Below are positions 36,069-43,527 of a stretch of DNA of 43,527 nt, one piece after another. Origin of the DNA: Clostridium_AI sp002297865 (lineage in GTDB: Bacteria; Bacillota; Clostridia; Lachnospirales; Lachnospiraceae); NCBI GenBank assembly GCA_937903005.1, contig CALFNR010000069.1:1-43527 (forward strand). The letters run 5' to 3'. Made by a program: the position numbers and the translations under genes. Positions within the stretch are counted from its first letter, which is position 1, and each line of letters opens with the position of its first letter. The notes below the pieces were generated by a model that ran no database searches, was not told the DNA's origin, and was given only the letters and a program-made list of their open reading frames with translations.

Positions 36069-36154
36069 GTTCTGTTACAGCCTATTGTATAACCTAGACC
36101 GAAAGCAGTTAAGCATAAGCTTAATACTGCTATTAGACCTTCTAATGTCATCAT
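36059..36154 (-). CDS. Small hydrophobic peptide, probable type I toxin
   Basis: A 31-residue peptide (MMTLEGLIAVLSLCLTAFGL then GYTIGCNRTKK): one membrane helix with a short basic tail, the form of TxpA/BsrG/Fst and holin-like toxins. GGAGG at about 36162-36168 is eight bases before ATG 36154; ATG 36160 is too close and 36151 is also possible. The ORF ends inside the antisense terminator hairpin. A minus-strand promoter lies about 130 bases upstream (TTGTGC 36317-36312, 17 bases, TATAAT 36294-36289), giving a long structured 5' UTR. It would depolarise the membrane if translated; this is inference from form and layout. Confidence 0.65.
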   Translation of the reverse strand: MMTLEGLIAVLSLCLTAFGLGYTIGCNRTKK

Positions 36155-36160
36155 GGGCAT

Positions 36161-36317
36161 CTCCTCCTATTATGTAAGATTTCCAACGTATCAGCGTGGA
36201 GTTCTATGTACTCTAAAAGTATCGTAATCGGAGGGAACTGTCCTCCGAGGAGGACTAACCGCCTACCGTAATGGTAGTACCTAAAACGATTATAACATTG
36301 AAACAGGAAATGCACAA
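36161..36317 (-). promoter_or_regulatory. Toxin promoter and structured 5' UTR
   Basis: Minus-strand promoter TTGTGC (36317-36312), 17-base gap, TATAAT (36294-36289), start about 36282. The transcript would begin with GTACTACC (36280-36273) and, after a few bases, CGGTTAGTCC (36261-36252). A local hairpin (CGGAGG with CCTCCG, about 36229-36247) follows. Such 5' structures commonly keep the toxin site closed until processing. Confidence 0.55.
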
Positions 36318-36360
36318 TTGCAAAAATGAGCAGGCATGTTGTTATAAATAGCATATTAAA

Positions 36361-36745
36361 TCGTATTATCTAACACGAGATGACGATGTTAAGCGTGTAC
36401 AAAGGATGTTTACGTTGTAATCTTCTACATAAGGGAAAATAGGTCTGTTACAGTTGTTTGAGTAGAGGATTGCAAGATGTTAGGGGAGAGGGATGAAAGT
36501 ATAGTCTTAACATATTAGAGAAAACTCGTAATAATAATGTTAATAAAATAACAAGCGTATTTATGATAAACAATTATTGGGTGTAAACAAGTTGGGAAAA
36601 TTGTTAAATGTGCAGGATATACGTGTGCAATTCCCAGGTGCATTTTATGGAGAATCTTTGCAAAGCCAATGCTGGTGGGAAGTTGATGGGAAAAAGTAAG
36701 AATGTTAAGGATATATCAATAGTCTGGGAAAATTTTAAGAAAAGC
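36361..36745. other. Gene-free stretch before array 3
   Basis: AT-rich DNA with no convincing ORF on either strand. It separates the toxin locus from leader 3. The part nearest the array is leader-like from about 36722 (see leader 3); unlike leaders 1 and 2, I do not see a long inverted repeat or a cas2 remnant. Confidence 0.5.
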
Positions 36746-36801
36746 TTGAATTATAAGGGGTTTGTGGTATGATAGAGAATAGAAATGCCCTAAATACGTG
36801 G
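36722..36801 (+). promoter_or_regulatory. Leader of CRISPR array 3 with promoter
   Basis: AAAATTTT is followed by TTGAAT (36746-36751), 16 bases including GGGGTTTGTGG, and TATGAT (36768-36773). The order AAAATTTT, GAA, TTGA, GGG-rich spacer, TATGAT is that of leaders 1 and 2, but the sequence up to the repeat has diverged. Confidence 0.7.
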
Positions 36802-38462
36802 GTAGAACAGTAACATGAGATGTATTGAAACAGATATACCAACTTCACAATCCCTGATGATTTAGAGGTAGAACAGTAACATGAGATGTATTGAAACGAT
36901 TATGGAATAAGTGTAACGTCAGAGAATGCAAGTAGAACAGTAACATGAGATGTATTGAAACATAGCTATTTTTGATGCTTCAAGATAGGATATGTGTAGA
37001 ACAGTAACATGAGATGTATTGAAACATTATTGAGGCATATTATAAAACTGGAGTGGATGCGTAGAACAGTAACATGAGATGTATTGAAACCTAGGTAGCA
37101 AAGGAAACCTAAGTTTAAGTTTCCCTGTAGAACAGTAACATGAGATGTATTGAAACTTGCAGTCTCTAACTGTTCCGTTGTCTTATATGCCGGTAGAACA
37201 GTAACATGAGATGTATTGAAACTGCCTAGACTGTCCTGGGATGTCCTTATTGGGGTTGTAGAACAGTAACATGAGATGTATTGAAACTAGTGGTAAAATC
37301 TCAGGACAGATTAATGAGAAAGTAGAACAGTAACATGAGATGTATTGAAACGAATCAAATAAAACAAAGCAGATTTGCGCAAGAGTAGTAGAACAGTAAC
37401 ATGAGATGTATTGAAACAAATGCTGATTTAGATGAAATGCTAAATAGGCATGTAGAACAGTAACATGAGATGTATTGAAACAATTTGAATCATCCTGTTC
37501 CTCCTTCCATCCATAAGTAGAACAGTAACATGAGATGTATTGAAACCCTTTATAGAAGTTGCATTGCCTGCAAGCTGGCAGTAGAACAGTAACATGAGAT
37601 GTATTGAAACAAGTTAATATATTTATACCAGGGGAGTGATTTAAAGTAGAACAGTAACATGAGATGTATTGAAACTAAGGAGCTTGATGAGATATGGACA
37701 TTTGGTGTAATGTAGAACAGTAACATGAGATGTATTGAAACGGATGAACTCGGCGAAGAATTAGGCGTTACAGGAACGTAGAACAGTAACATGAGATGTA
37801 TTGAAACATAGAAAAAATGAAATTTGAGCCGATTAGGCATGTAGTAGAACAGTAACATGAGATGTATTGAAACAGTCGTAAACAAATGAATACTTTTCGA
37901 TTGGTTCGTAGAACAGTAACATGAGATGTATTGAAACCTTCCTTTTAATTAATATAATACCACCTTATATCGTAGAACAGTAACATGAGATGTATTGAAA
38001 CGAAGTTAGGAAGAAACCTAATGACTGAAGATGAAATAGTAGAACAGTAACATGAGATGTATTGAAACAGGTTTGGAAACAATGCAAAGGATGCATTTTC
38101 CAGGTAGAACAGTAACATGAGATGTATTGAAACGAAAGGTGGAGTTGGAAAGACAACTACCACGTTAAAGTAGAACAGTAACATGAGATGTATTGAAACT
38201 TATAACCACTGCTTGCATTTGCAAAACCACCCATTGTAGAACAGTAACATGAGATGTATTGAAACAAAGATACTCTTAGAGGCTTTGAAAAGCTTCTAAA
38301 AGTAGAACAGTAACATGAGATGTATTGAAACTTGATAAAGCCGGGGGAAAGTCGGCTGGAATATGAAGTAGAACAGTAACATGAGATGTATTAAAACTAT
38401 ACCATGTTCATCATGATATTTTTATGCATTGGGTTGAACAAGTAACATAGTATACATTAAAC
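36802..38462 (+). CRISPR. CRISPR array 3: 25 repeats plus one degenerate, 25 spacers
   Basis: Repeats are 30 nt, beginning GTAGAACAGT and ending GTATTGAAAC, and differ from array 2 at positions 1, 15 and 19. The first is 36802-36831. The twenty-fifth (38368-38397) has G to A in the final TTGAAAC. A twenty-sixth at 38433-38462 (GTTGAACA...ATTAAAC) is strongly decayed. Spacers are mostly 34-37 nt. The leader is at the left and decay at the right, so the array is transcribed rightward toward the type III genes. One spacer (38134-38169) encodes a ParA-type Walker A peptide. Confidence 0.98.
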
Positions 38463-38649
38463 TATGGTATTATATAAAGATTGCTTATATTTAATTATTA
38501 TGCAATCACATAACTGTGAGACAAGCATAAACGCACAATTCAGAAAATTTAGGCATTATATCAAAAGAACACAGAGTACCCTTAAAAAGAAAATTTAATA
38601 ATTAGATATAAAAAAAATACTAAGAAATGTTTAGCAAAGGAGCTTGAAG

Positions 38650-40482
38650 ATGAGTAACATATTTATATGCTTTTTAAGCGAAATGCATTTACCAAAACCG
38701 AAAGGATTTCCTAATATATGCACAAAGGAAGATTTGAAGATTAATTATTATAAATCAGATAGTTCAGACAAGACCTATTGTGGTTTATTAACGGATGAGG
38801 CAGCAACGTATTATGTTATAGATTCGCTATATGAAAGAAAGGAATACATAGATAAGTTTATTATTATTTGTTCAGAACGTGTGAGAAATCCTATTTCTGA
38901 AATTATAGAGCAATGGAGACCGTTGCTAATCCAGCAAATTGGCTTAAAAGTAAAAAAGGATATTTCTGCATTGAACTATTATTTAGGAAGTGTAGATGAA
39001 TTTATAAGTAACAGAAAATATTTGGGTTATGAAGAATGGTTAGAGAAGAAAGTTCAAATTGTGAACATAGTGGACGAACCAGAAGAAAATGATATTTACA
39101 ATTGCATGACAGAAGTAGTTCAGAATATTAAGGACGGAGATACATTATATTTGGACGTAAATGGTGGCTATCGTGATGCCGTTACTATTCTAATTGGATT
39201 ATGCAGGATGCTAAGGACAATTCACCCCTGTATTCAATATGGGAAAAATATTTACATCCCATTTACAATTAGAACTGAAGAAGATAAAAAGGTAATTAAT
39301 AAGATAAAAAATCGAACATTCTTGTTTTCTATGTTTGATTTAATATCAGGTATAGATGAATTTGATAAAAGTGGAAGTGTACATAAACTTGAGGAATATT
39401 ATAAACATAAGCAAAGCCCTGTTAAGCAGTTGCTTATCGCAATGAGACACGTTTCAGATAGTTTAAAACTTTGCTTTTCCAATGATATTTTAGTGGCTTT
39501 TGAAGAATTGAACCAAGCGTTCGAAATGTGGAATGAATCAGAGTACGAATCTGAAACAGAACTAGAGTCATTTCTTTTTAAATATGTAAAAACAAAATAC
39601 GGAAAACTGATCCAAAATGAGGTAGCGAAAGATATCGAACTTATGGAATTGGTAGATTGGTGTGTAGATCATGATTTGATTCAGCCTGCTATTTGCTTAC
39701 TTGTTGACAAATTACCTGACTATTTAGCAGAAAAGAAGATCCTTTATGTTGAAGATGAGAAAAAAGAAATGCTACAACAGTATTTTCATAAAAAAGATAA
39801 GTATAAGTCATATGATTATTACATTTTTACCGAATTAATTGAAAACATGTGTAATGGGAACCTTTATGGTAAGAATTTTAGCAAAGTTGTTATAAAGCTG
39901 TTTCAAGAAAAGACGCTATTTCAAAGCGATGAATTAGTGAAAACGTTTGAATTTTTAGAAGTTCTAAATCGAGATGAAAGTTTAAGAGATTACATTGAAG
40001 CTTCATTGCTGATATCGGAAAGCTATTCTAAACTTAAAACAGGGCAAAAGTATGATGCAGTTAATAGTAATAAAGATATTGTTTGGAAAATAGTATCCTA
40101 TTGCGTGTTCAACAAGCAGGCGCAAAAGAATAACACTCTTGACAATCTAGCAGAAAAATTTTTGGATCTTCCTAGCGAAAAAACTTCAAAAAAAAACGTA
40201 TTGCAAAAGAGTATTGAACTTTGGGCTAAGAATAAAAATATTGAGAAGATGGGGCGTGCTGAAAGATACTGTAGCAATATAACGCAGAATTTAATTTGTT
40301 CTGACTGTTATCCAAAATATACTACACAACTAAGAGATATGTTAGAAATCTATTTTACTATCAAAGATATACGTAATGCTTCATTTCACAACGGAGAGTA
40401 TAAAAGTATAAGTATTGACGAGTTAAGATGCCAGTTCAAAAAAATCAAATCTCTACTCCTTAGTTTACGTCTATTTATGTAA
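38650..40482 (+). CDS. CARF-HEPN effector of a type III system (TM1812/Csx1-Csm6-like)
   Basis: The start ATG 38650 has AAGGAG seven bases upstream; the frame also opens at TTG 38644. It has about 610 residues. The N-terminal third carries DTLYLDVNGGYRDAVTILIG, the conserved strand and loop of CARF domains of the TM1812 group, which bind cyclic oligoadenylate. The C-terminal HEPN domain has IRNASFHNGEY: R575-N-A-S-F-H580 is the RX4H ribonuclease motif. When Cas10 makes cyclic oligoadenylate, such proteins degrade RNA nonspecifically. It stands between array 3 and cas10, with its own upstream spacer of about 180 bases. The long helical middle (residues 220-500) is unassigned. Confidence 0.82.
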   Translation: MSNIFICFLSEMHLPKPKGFPNICTKEDLKINYYKSDSSDKTYCGLLTDEAATYYVIDSLYERKEYIDKFIIICSERVRNPISEIIEQWRPLLIQQIGLKVKKDISALNYYLGSVDEFISNRKYLGYEEWLEKKVQIVNIVDEPEENDIYNCMTEVVQNIKDGDTLYLDVNGGYRDAVTILIGLCRMLRTIHPCIQYGKNIYIPFTIRTEEDKKVINKIKNRTFLFSMFDLISGIDEFDKSGSVHKLEEYYKHKQSPVKQLLIAMRHVSDSLKLCFSNDILVAFEELNQAFEMWNESEYESETELESFLFKYVKTKYGKLIQNEVAKDIELMELVDWCVDHDLIQPAICLLVDKLPDYLAEKKILYVEDEKKEMLQQYFHKKDKYKSYDYYIFTELIENMCNGNLYGKNFSKVVIKLFQEKTLFQSDELVKTFEFLEVLNRDESLRDYIEASLLISESYSKLKTGQKYDAVNSNKDIVWKIVSYCVFNKQAQKNNTLDNLAEKFLDLPSEKTSKKNVLQKSIELWAKNKNIEKMGRAERYCSNITQNLICSDCYPKYTTQLRDMLEIYFTIKDIRNASFHNGEYKSISIDELRCQFKKIKSLLLSLRLFM

Positions 40483-40489
40483 TACCATG

Positions 40490-40527
40490 TTGTTATGTTT
40501 TGTAATATATGATACAATATTACAAAA
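40490..40527 (+). promoter_or_regulatory. Promoter with overlapping 11-bp dyad before cas10
   Basis: Promoter TTGTTA (40490-40495), 17 bases, TACAAT (40513-40518). Across it lies a perfect inverted repeat, TTTTGTAATAT (40498-40508) and ATATTACAAAA (40517-40527), with an eight-base centre. A dyad of this length over a -10 element is the usual form of a repressor operator. Confidence 0.65.
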
Positions 40528-40569
40528 TAAAGCATAAACCAATGATAAAAAGTATATTATATCTTAATA

Positions 40570-40625
40570 ATAGAACAGAAACACACGTAAAACCTAACGA
40601 AAGATAAGGTAACGTGTGTTTTTTT
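40570..40625 (+). terminator. Terminator hairpin with repeat-like lead-in, upstream of cas10
   Basis: AAACACACGT (40579-40588) pairs with ACGTGTGTTT (40612-40621) across a 23-base loop, followed by T's to 40625. ATAGAACAGAAACA at 40570-40583 matches the first 14 bases of the array 1/2 repeats at 13 positions and overlaps the left stem arm. With the promoter at 40490, the predicted transcript is about 100 nt and ends 55 bases before cas10. It could be an attenuator or a small crRNA-like RNA. Confidence 0.65.
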
Positions 40626-40680
40626 ATAAGTTAAGCCAAATGAAGTCAACCATAAGAAAAATCAAAATGGAGGAGAACAC

Positions 40681-42489
40681 ATGCCCAGCAAATGTTTAGT
40701 AGTAATTGAAGTTTCACAAAAGCAACGGTACATATTTAGCAGCAACAGGCTCAGAGAAAACATCGGTGCATCCATCGTTGTTGCAAAAATGACAGAAAAA
40801 ATACCAAGATTAGCACTACAGGAATATGCAAACAGTGAAAACAAAGAACTAGGTTCATTCACATTCTATGATCCAAACAACGAAGAACCATTTAACAACA
40901 CAGTCTTTTGTTTTAATGGTGGCGGAAAAAGCGTCTACAAGTTTAACAACAAAGAAGAAGCAAAAACGTTTATAAAAATCGCAAGCCGCTACACTATCAA
41001 GAATTATTTTGGAATCGAAATATTTTACGCTCTCTACGAATATGACACAGACAATGAAACAGAAATAGAAGCAGTAGAACATCTTTACGAAAAGCTGGAG
41101 GAGAAAAAGCAGACACGTCTCCAAAGCTTTCGTCTAATCGGCATTGGATTGAATCAAAAATGTCCGTCAACCTCATTACCAATTCATGTTTTAAATAAAA
41201 CAGATGGAATTCCCCAAAGACTTATTGATACGGCAAAGGAAGATTTGGAAAGAATCAATCACGATATCAGAGCCAACAGTCCTAATCTGGACACCTACGG
41301 AAAAGATGGGTTCAACTTGCAGGTATACACAAAACTTGCTGAAGTAAAAGAGCAGGATAAGTTCTTTGAACGATATCTTCCTTCGCAGTACCGAGAAGAA
41401 TGCAGATTTGCACACGATATGGATCTGCTGGGTGGTTCCAAGAATAAGAAAAATCAAATCGCGGTTATAACAATTGATGGAAACGGAATGGGAGAAAGAA
41501 TACATAATTTAAAAAATGTACTAGTGGACAAGAATAAAACCAATTCCTACCTAGACGTATTAAAAGAAAACAGCCAATACATTACAGATGTTTATGAGTC
41601 CGCTATCCGAGAAGTAACAGGCATGTTATGCGAAAAAGAGAATTGGAACGAACTAAAGCAAACCCTTTCCTTGGAAGAGAATATAAAAAACGGAACAAGA
41701 TATCTTCCAATCCGACCTTTAATTGCAGCTGGTGATGACATTTGTTTACTGACAGATGCCCGCATTGCATTATCCGTAACCACCAATCTATTAAAGGCAA
41801 TCAATGATAAATCCAAAAGATCCGCAATCATCAAAAAAATGAATACGGGAGCGAAGAAATATAGCAAAGAATTCTTAGAATTCATACCAGAGAATGGACT
41901 CTTTGCCAGTGCTGGCTTTGTAATCTGTAAGCAGAAGTATCCATTTAGCAGAGCATATGAACTTGCAGAAGGACTTTGCTCCAATGCCAAGAAACGCTTG
42001 AGTGCAGAAAAAGAATTGAAGAAGAACGGAGCTTCTATGCTCGATTTCCATATTGCAATGGGAGAAGTGGACAACACCATCTCCAACGAGAGAGCTAGAA
42101 GAAAATTAAATGAGAATATTGATACACGAAAGCCATTTGTACTAGAACCAAAGGAAGGCAGCTACGCATTTGATTACCACAATTTCCAAAAGGCAATGAA
42201 TATGTTAAAAGCAGTAGATTCTCTGAACACAGATTCCGAATCTAGTACCGAGAAGCGTGTTGGTAAAAGCAAAATCAAAGAATTTGCCTATTATATCCGC
42301 CAAGGAAATGAGATGGCTAAGAGTTTCTTGAATCAGACAGCAGAAATGAGTCAAGTCATCAAAGTGGATGAGATGGAGAATCAGAACGGCAATTATTCGA
42401 TTTTCCTAGATGCAATCGAAATGTACGACTTTGATGTAGATATTAACGAAGGAAGGAAGAAGCATGAGAATGGAAAATTATCAAATTAA
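40681..42489 (+). CDS. cas10: Cas10-like signalling subunit without HD domain, type III
   Basis: A 602-residue protein starting directly with palm domain 1: LVVIEVSQKQRYIFSSNRLR and ENIGASIVVAKMTEK, as in Cmr2/Cas10. ITIDGNGMGERI carries Asp266. The cyclase motif normally GGDD reads AGDD at residues 350-353 (IAAGDDICLL); both aspartates are kept. GLFASAGFVICKQKYPFSRA is the following palm strand. No HD nuclease domain precedes the palm, and the protein is shorter than usual Cas10. DNA cleavage by an HD site is therefore unlikely, while cyclic oligoadenylate synthesis is plausible and would feed the upstream CARF-HEPN protein. GGAGGAG precedes the ATG. The stop overlaps the next gene. Confidence 0.8.
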   Translation: MPSKCLVVIEVSQKQRYIFSSNRLRENIGASIVVAKMTEKIPRLALQEYANSENKELGSFTFYDPNNEEPFNNTVFCFNGGGKSVYKFNNKEEAKTFIKIASRYTIKNYFGIEIFYALYEYDTDNETEIEAVEHLYEKLEEKKQTRLQSFRLIGIGLNQKCPSTSLPIHVLNKTDGIPQRLIDTAKEDLERINHDIRANSPNLDTYGKDGFNLQVYTKLAEVKEQDKFFERYLPSQYREECRFAHDMDLLGGSKNKKNQIAVITIDGNGMGERIHNLKNVLVDKNKTNSYLDVLKENSQYITDVYESAIREVTGMLCEKENWNELKQTLSLEENIKNGTRYLPIRPLIAAGDDICLLTDARIALSVTTNLLKAINDKSKRSAIIKKMNTGAKKYSKEFLEFIPENGLFASAGFVICKQKYPFSRAYELAEGLCSNAKKRLSAEKELKKNGASMLDFHIAMGEVDNTISNERARRKLNENIDTRKPFVLEPKEGSYAFDYHNFQKAMNMLKAVDSLNTDSESSTEKRVGKSKIKEFAYYIRQGNEMAKSFLNQTAEMSQVIKVDEMENQNGNYSIFLDAIEMYDFDVDINEGRKKHENGKLSN

Positions 42490-43117
42490 AATAGAACTTC
42501 TTACGGAAACTTTATTTGGAAACGGAGAAGCGATTCCTGGTTATATCGATGTTGACATCCAGACAGATGATTTTGGTTTCCCCTTTCTGAAAGCGAAAAC
42601 ATTAAAAGGTTTAATCCGTGAAAATGCAGAACTGCTCTGTAAGAATTTGCATTTGGATATGGAGAAAGTAAAAGAGTTATTTGGAGATGAAGAAACAGCC
42701 GGAATCCTGCGATTTTCCGATGCTGCTTTAAGTCCAGAAGTCCAGAAAGTGTTAAAGAATTATCTGAATGAGATATCGCAGAATGAAAATGTAACGATCG
42801 AAAAGGAAGATATAAAACGTGCGATTACGACGGAATACAGTTTTACGAGAATTGAAAATGGTGTACAAGCAGCTCATTCTCTCCGTACCGTGCGAATGCT
42901 GAATAAAGGGATGATATTTTGGGCGGATATTACTGCAAGCGAAGCTCTTTCTGATACAAGCAGATGTCTACTTGGCTGTGCGACAGGTTTGTTAAAGCAT
43001 GTCGGTACGTTAAAGAGTAAAGGGAAAGGCTGTGTAAGAGCTGAATTATTAGTATCAGGCAAACAAATTACTTCATCCTGCTTTGATAATCTAGGAAGAA
43101 CGGAGGATGTGCGATGA
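42464..43117 (+). CDS. Type III Cas7-like RAMP protein (Csm3/Cmr4-like)
   Basis: A 217-residue RAMP. FPFLKAKTLKGLIRENAE is the first helix region of Cas7-type RAMPs, and GTLKSKGKGCVRAELLV is the glycine-rich RNA-binding loop near the C-terminus. An acidic stretch LFGDEETAGILRFSDA includes Asp residues that in Csm3/Cmr4 cut target RNA, though alignment is needed to name the catalytic one. It overlaps cas10 by 26 bases and the next gene by four (ATGA). Confidence 0.8.
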   Translation: MRMENYQIKIELLTETLFGNGEAIPGYIDVDIQTDDFGFPFLKAKTLKGLIRENAELLCKNLHLDMEKVKELFGDEETAGILRFSDAALSPEVQKVLKNYLNEISQNENVTIEKEDIKRAITTEYSFTRIENGVQAAHSLRTVRMLNKGMIFWADITASEALSDTSRCLLGCATGLLKHVGTLKSKGKGCVRAELLVSGKQITSSCFDNLGRTEDVR

Positions 43118-43527
43118 AACGATATATAAAATACAGAATCACAACATTAGAGCCATTAAAACTAGCAGGAGAAGGAAGTCAACAAGGCACTGTTGTAACA
43201 AGAAACTTCATTCAAGGTGCTGCGATTCGTGGAGTTTTAATTGGAAAGTATCTGAAAGAACATCCTGACGAGGAAATTGATGCCTCCATTCATCAGAGAG
43301 AAAAGTTTCTGACTAATACAAAGTTTTATTCTGCGTATATAGCAGCAGATAAACAAGCAACGATACCAGTACCATATGTTTTCCAAGCCGATAAACAAGT
43401 GATGCGTGAACAGGAAGAAAGAGGAGAAGATATCGACATTCAGAACCGTTTTCATAAAGAGCAAGAAAAAAAGGGAACGCAGCCAGTAAAGCGTAACGCA
43501 TTTTGCGTAATGAATGACGAATGCATG
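43114..43527 (+). CDS. Csx10-like RAMP protein, start only (runs off the window)
   Basis: The first 138 codons are present. YRITTLEPLKLAGEGSQQGT and TRNFIQGAAIRGVLIGKYL match the N-terminus of Csx10-type RAMPs, which carry the 5'-handle (Cas5-like) role in type III-D-like systems. CGGAGG lies upstream. The start codon is fused with the stop of the previous gene. The combination HD-less Cas10, Cas7-like RAMP and Csx10-like RAMP points to a III-D-like system, but the rest lies beyond the right edge. Confidence 0.7.
   Translation, partial: MKRYIKYRITTLEPLKLAGEGSQQGTVVTRNFIQGAAIRGVLIGKYLKEHPDEEIDASIHQREKFLTNTKFYSAYIAADKQATIPVPYVFQADKQVMREQEERGEDIDIQNRFHKEQEKKGTQPVKRNAFCVMNDECM

Noticed and set aside
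36151..36354. Minus-strand ORF of 67 codons upstream of the small toxin
   Set aside because: It covers the promoter and 5' UTR of the toxin in another frame and has no ribosome site; the 31-codon peptide with GGAGG is the better reading.

Overview
The window looks like a chromosomal piece of a low-GC Gram-positive anaerobe of the Clostridia, most likely Lachnospiraceae. The evidence is AT-rich DNA with strong GGAGG ribosome binding sites, a clostridial type I-B cas operon, an IS256/IS1182 transposase background, a lipoprotein solute-binding protein and a methyl-accepting chemotaxis protein behind a SigD-like -10 element. No rRNA or tRNA gene was seen. Most of the window is a defence island.

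Layout. 1-5000: a decaying segment with an IS256-type transposase remnant, a secreted PPC-repeat protein whose signal peptide is frameshifted, a broken coiled-coil/membrane gene pair and a PLD-like gene split at a T7 run. 4952-9663: a second defence-like block with an AAA ATPase and broken partner, an operon-like trio (MTH538/DUF1863 TIR-like protein, helical-TIR fusion, three-helix membrane protein) and a Fic-fold protein that has lost its catalytic histidine. 9705-17745: a complete Wadjet jetABCD operon of the DUF2397/DUF2398/SMC/DUF2399 kind. 17858-19174: a cas2 3' remnant, a leader copy and CRISPR array 1, cut off inside its 16th repeat. 19175-19800: debris, including a second IS256-type remnant. 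19931-28533: a full type I-B operon cas6-cas8b-cas7-cas5-cas3-cas4-cas1-cas2, followed by leader 2 and array 2 (28714-29272). 29273-29990: an IS1182 transposase fragment and a 3' fragment of a second jetC. 30019-35466: ordinary genes (histidine phosphatase, chemotaxis receptor, solute-binding lipoprotein, PLP aminotransferase), then a 5'-truncated GNAT gene. 35947-36317: a probable type I toxin-antitoxin locus. 36746-38462: leader 3 and array 3. 38650-43527: a type III module with a CARF-HEPN effector, an HD-less Cas10, a Cas7-like RAMP and the start of a Csx10-like RAMP that runs off the window.

How it fits together. The three arrays use closely related 30-nt repeats and the same leader promoter layout, and only one cas6 and one cas1/cas2 set is visible. 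The type III module may therefore depend on the I-B Cas6 and adaptation proteins; the genes beyond the right edge are not visible. Cas2-leader and jetC fragments found at both ends of the I-B region show that the Wadjet/CRISPR block was duplicated and rearranged. Candidates for less-described biology are the TIR-TIR-membrane trio with its dead Fic neighbour, the toxin locus whose mRNA ends could pair, and the short predicted RNA with a CRISPR-repeat-like half in front of cas10. All functions are read from sequence by eye; no search was run.
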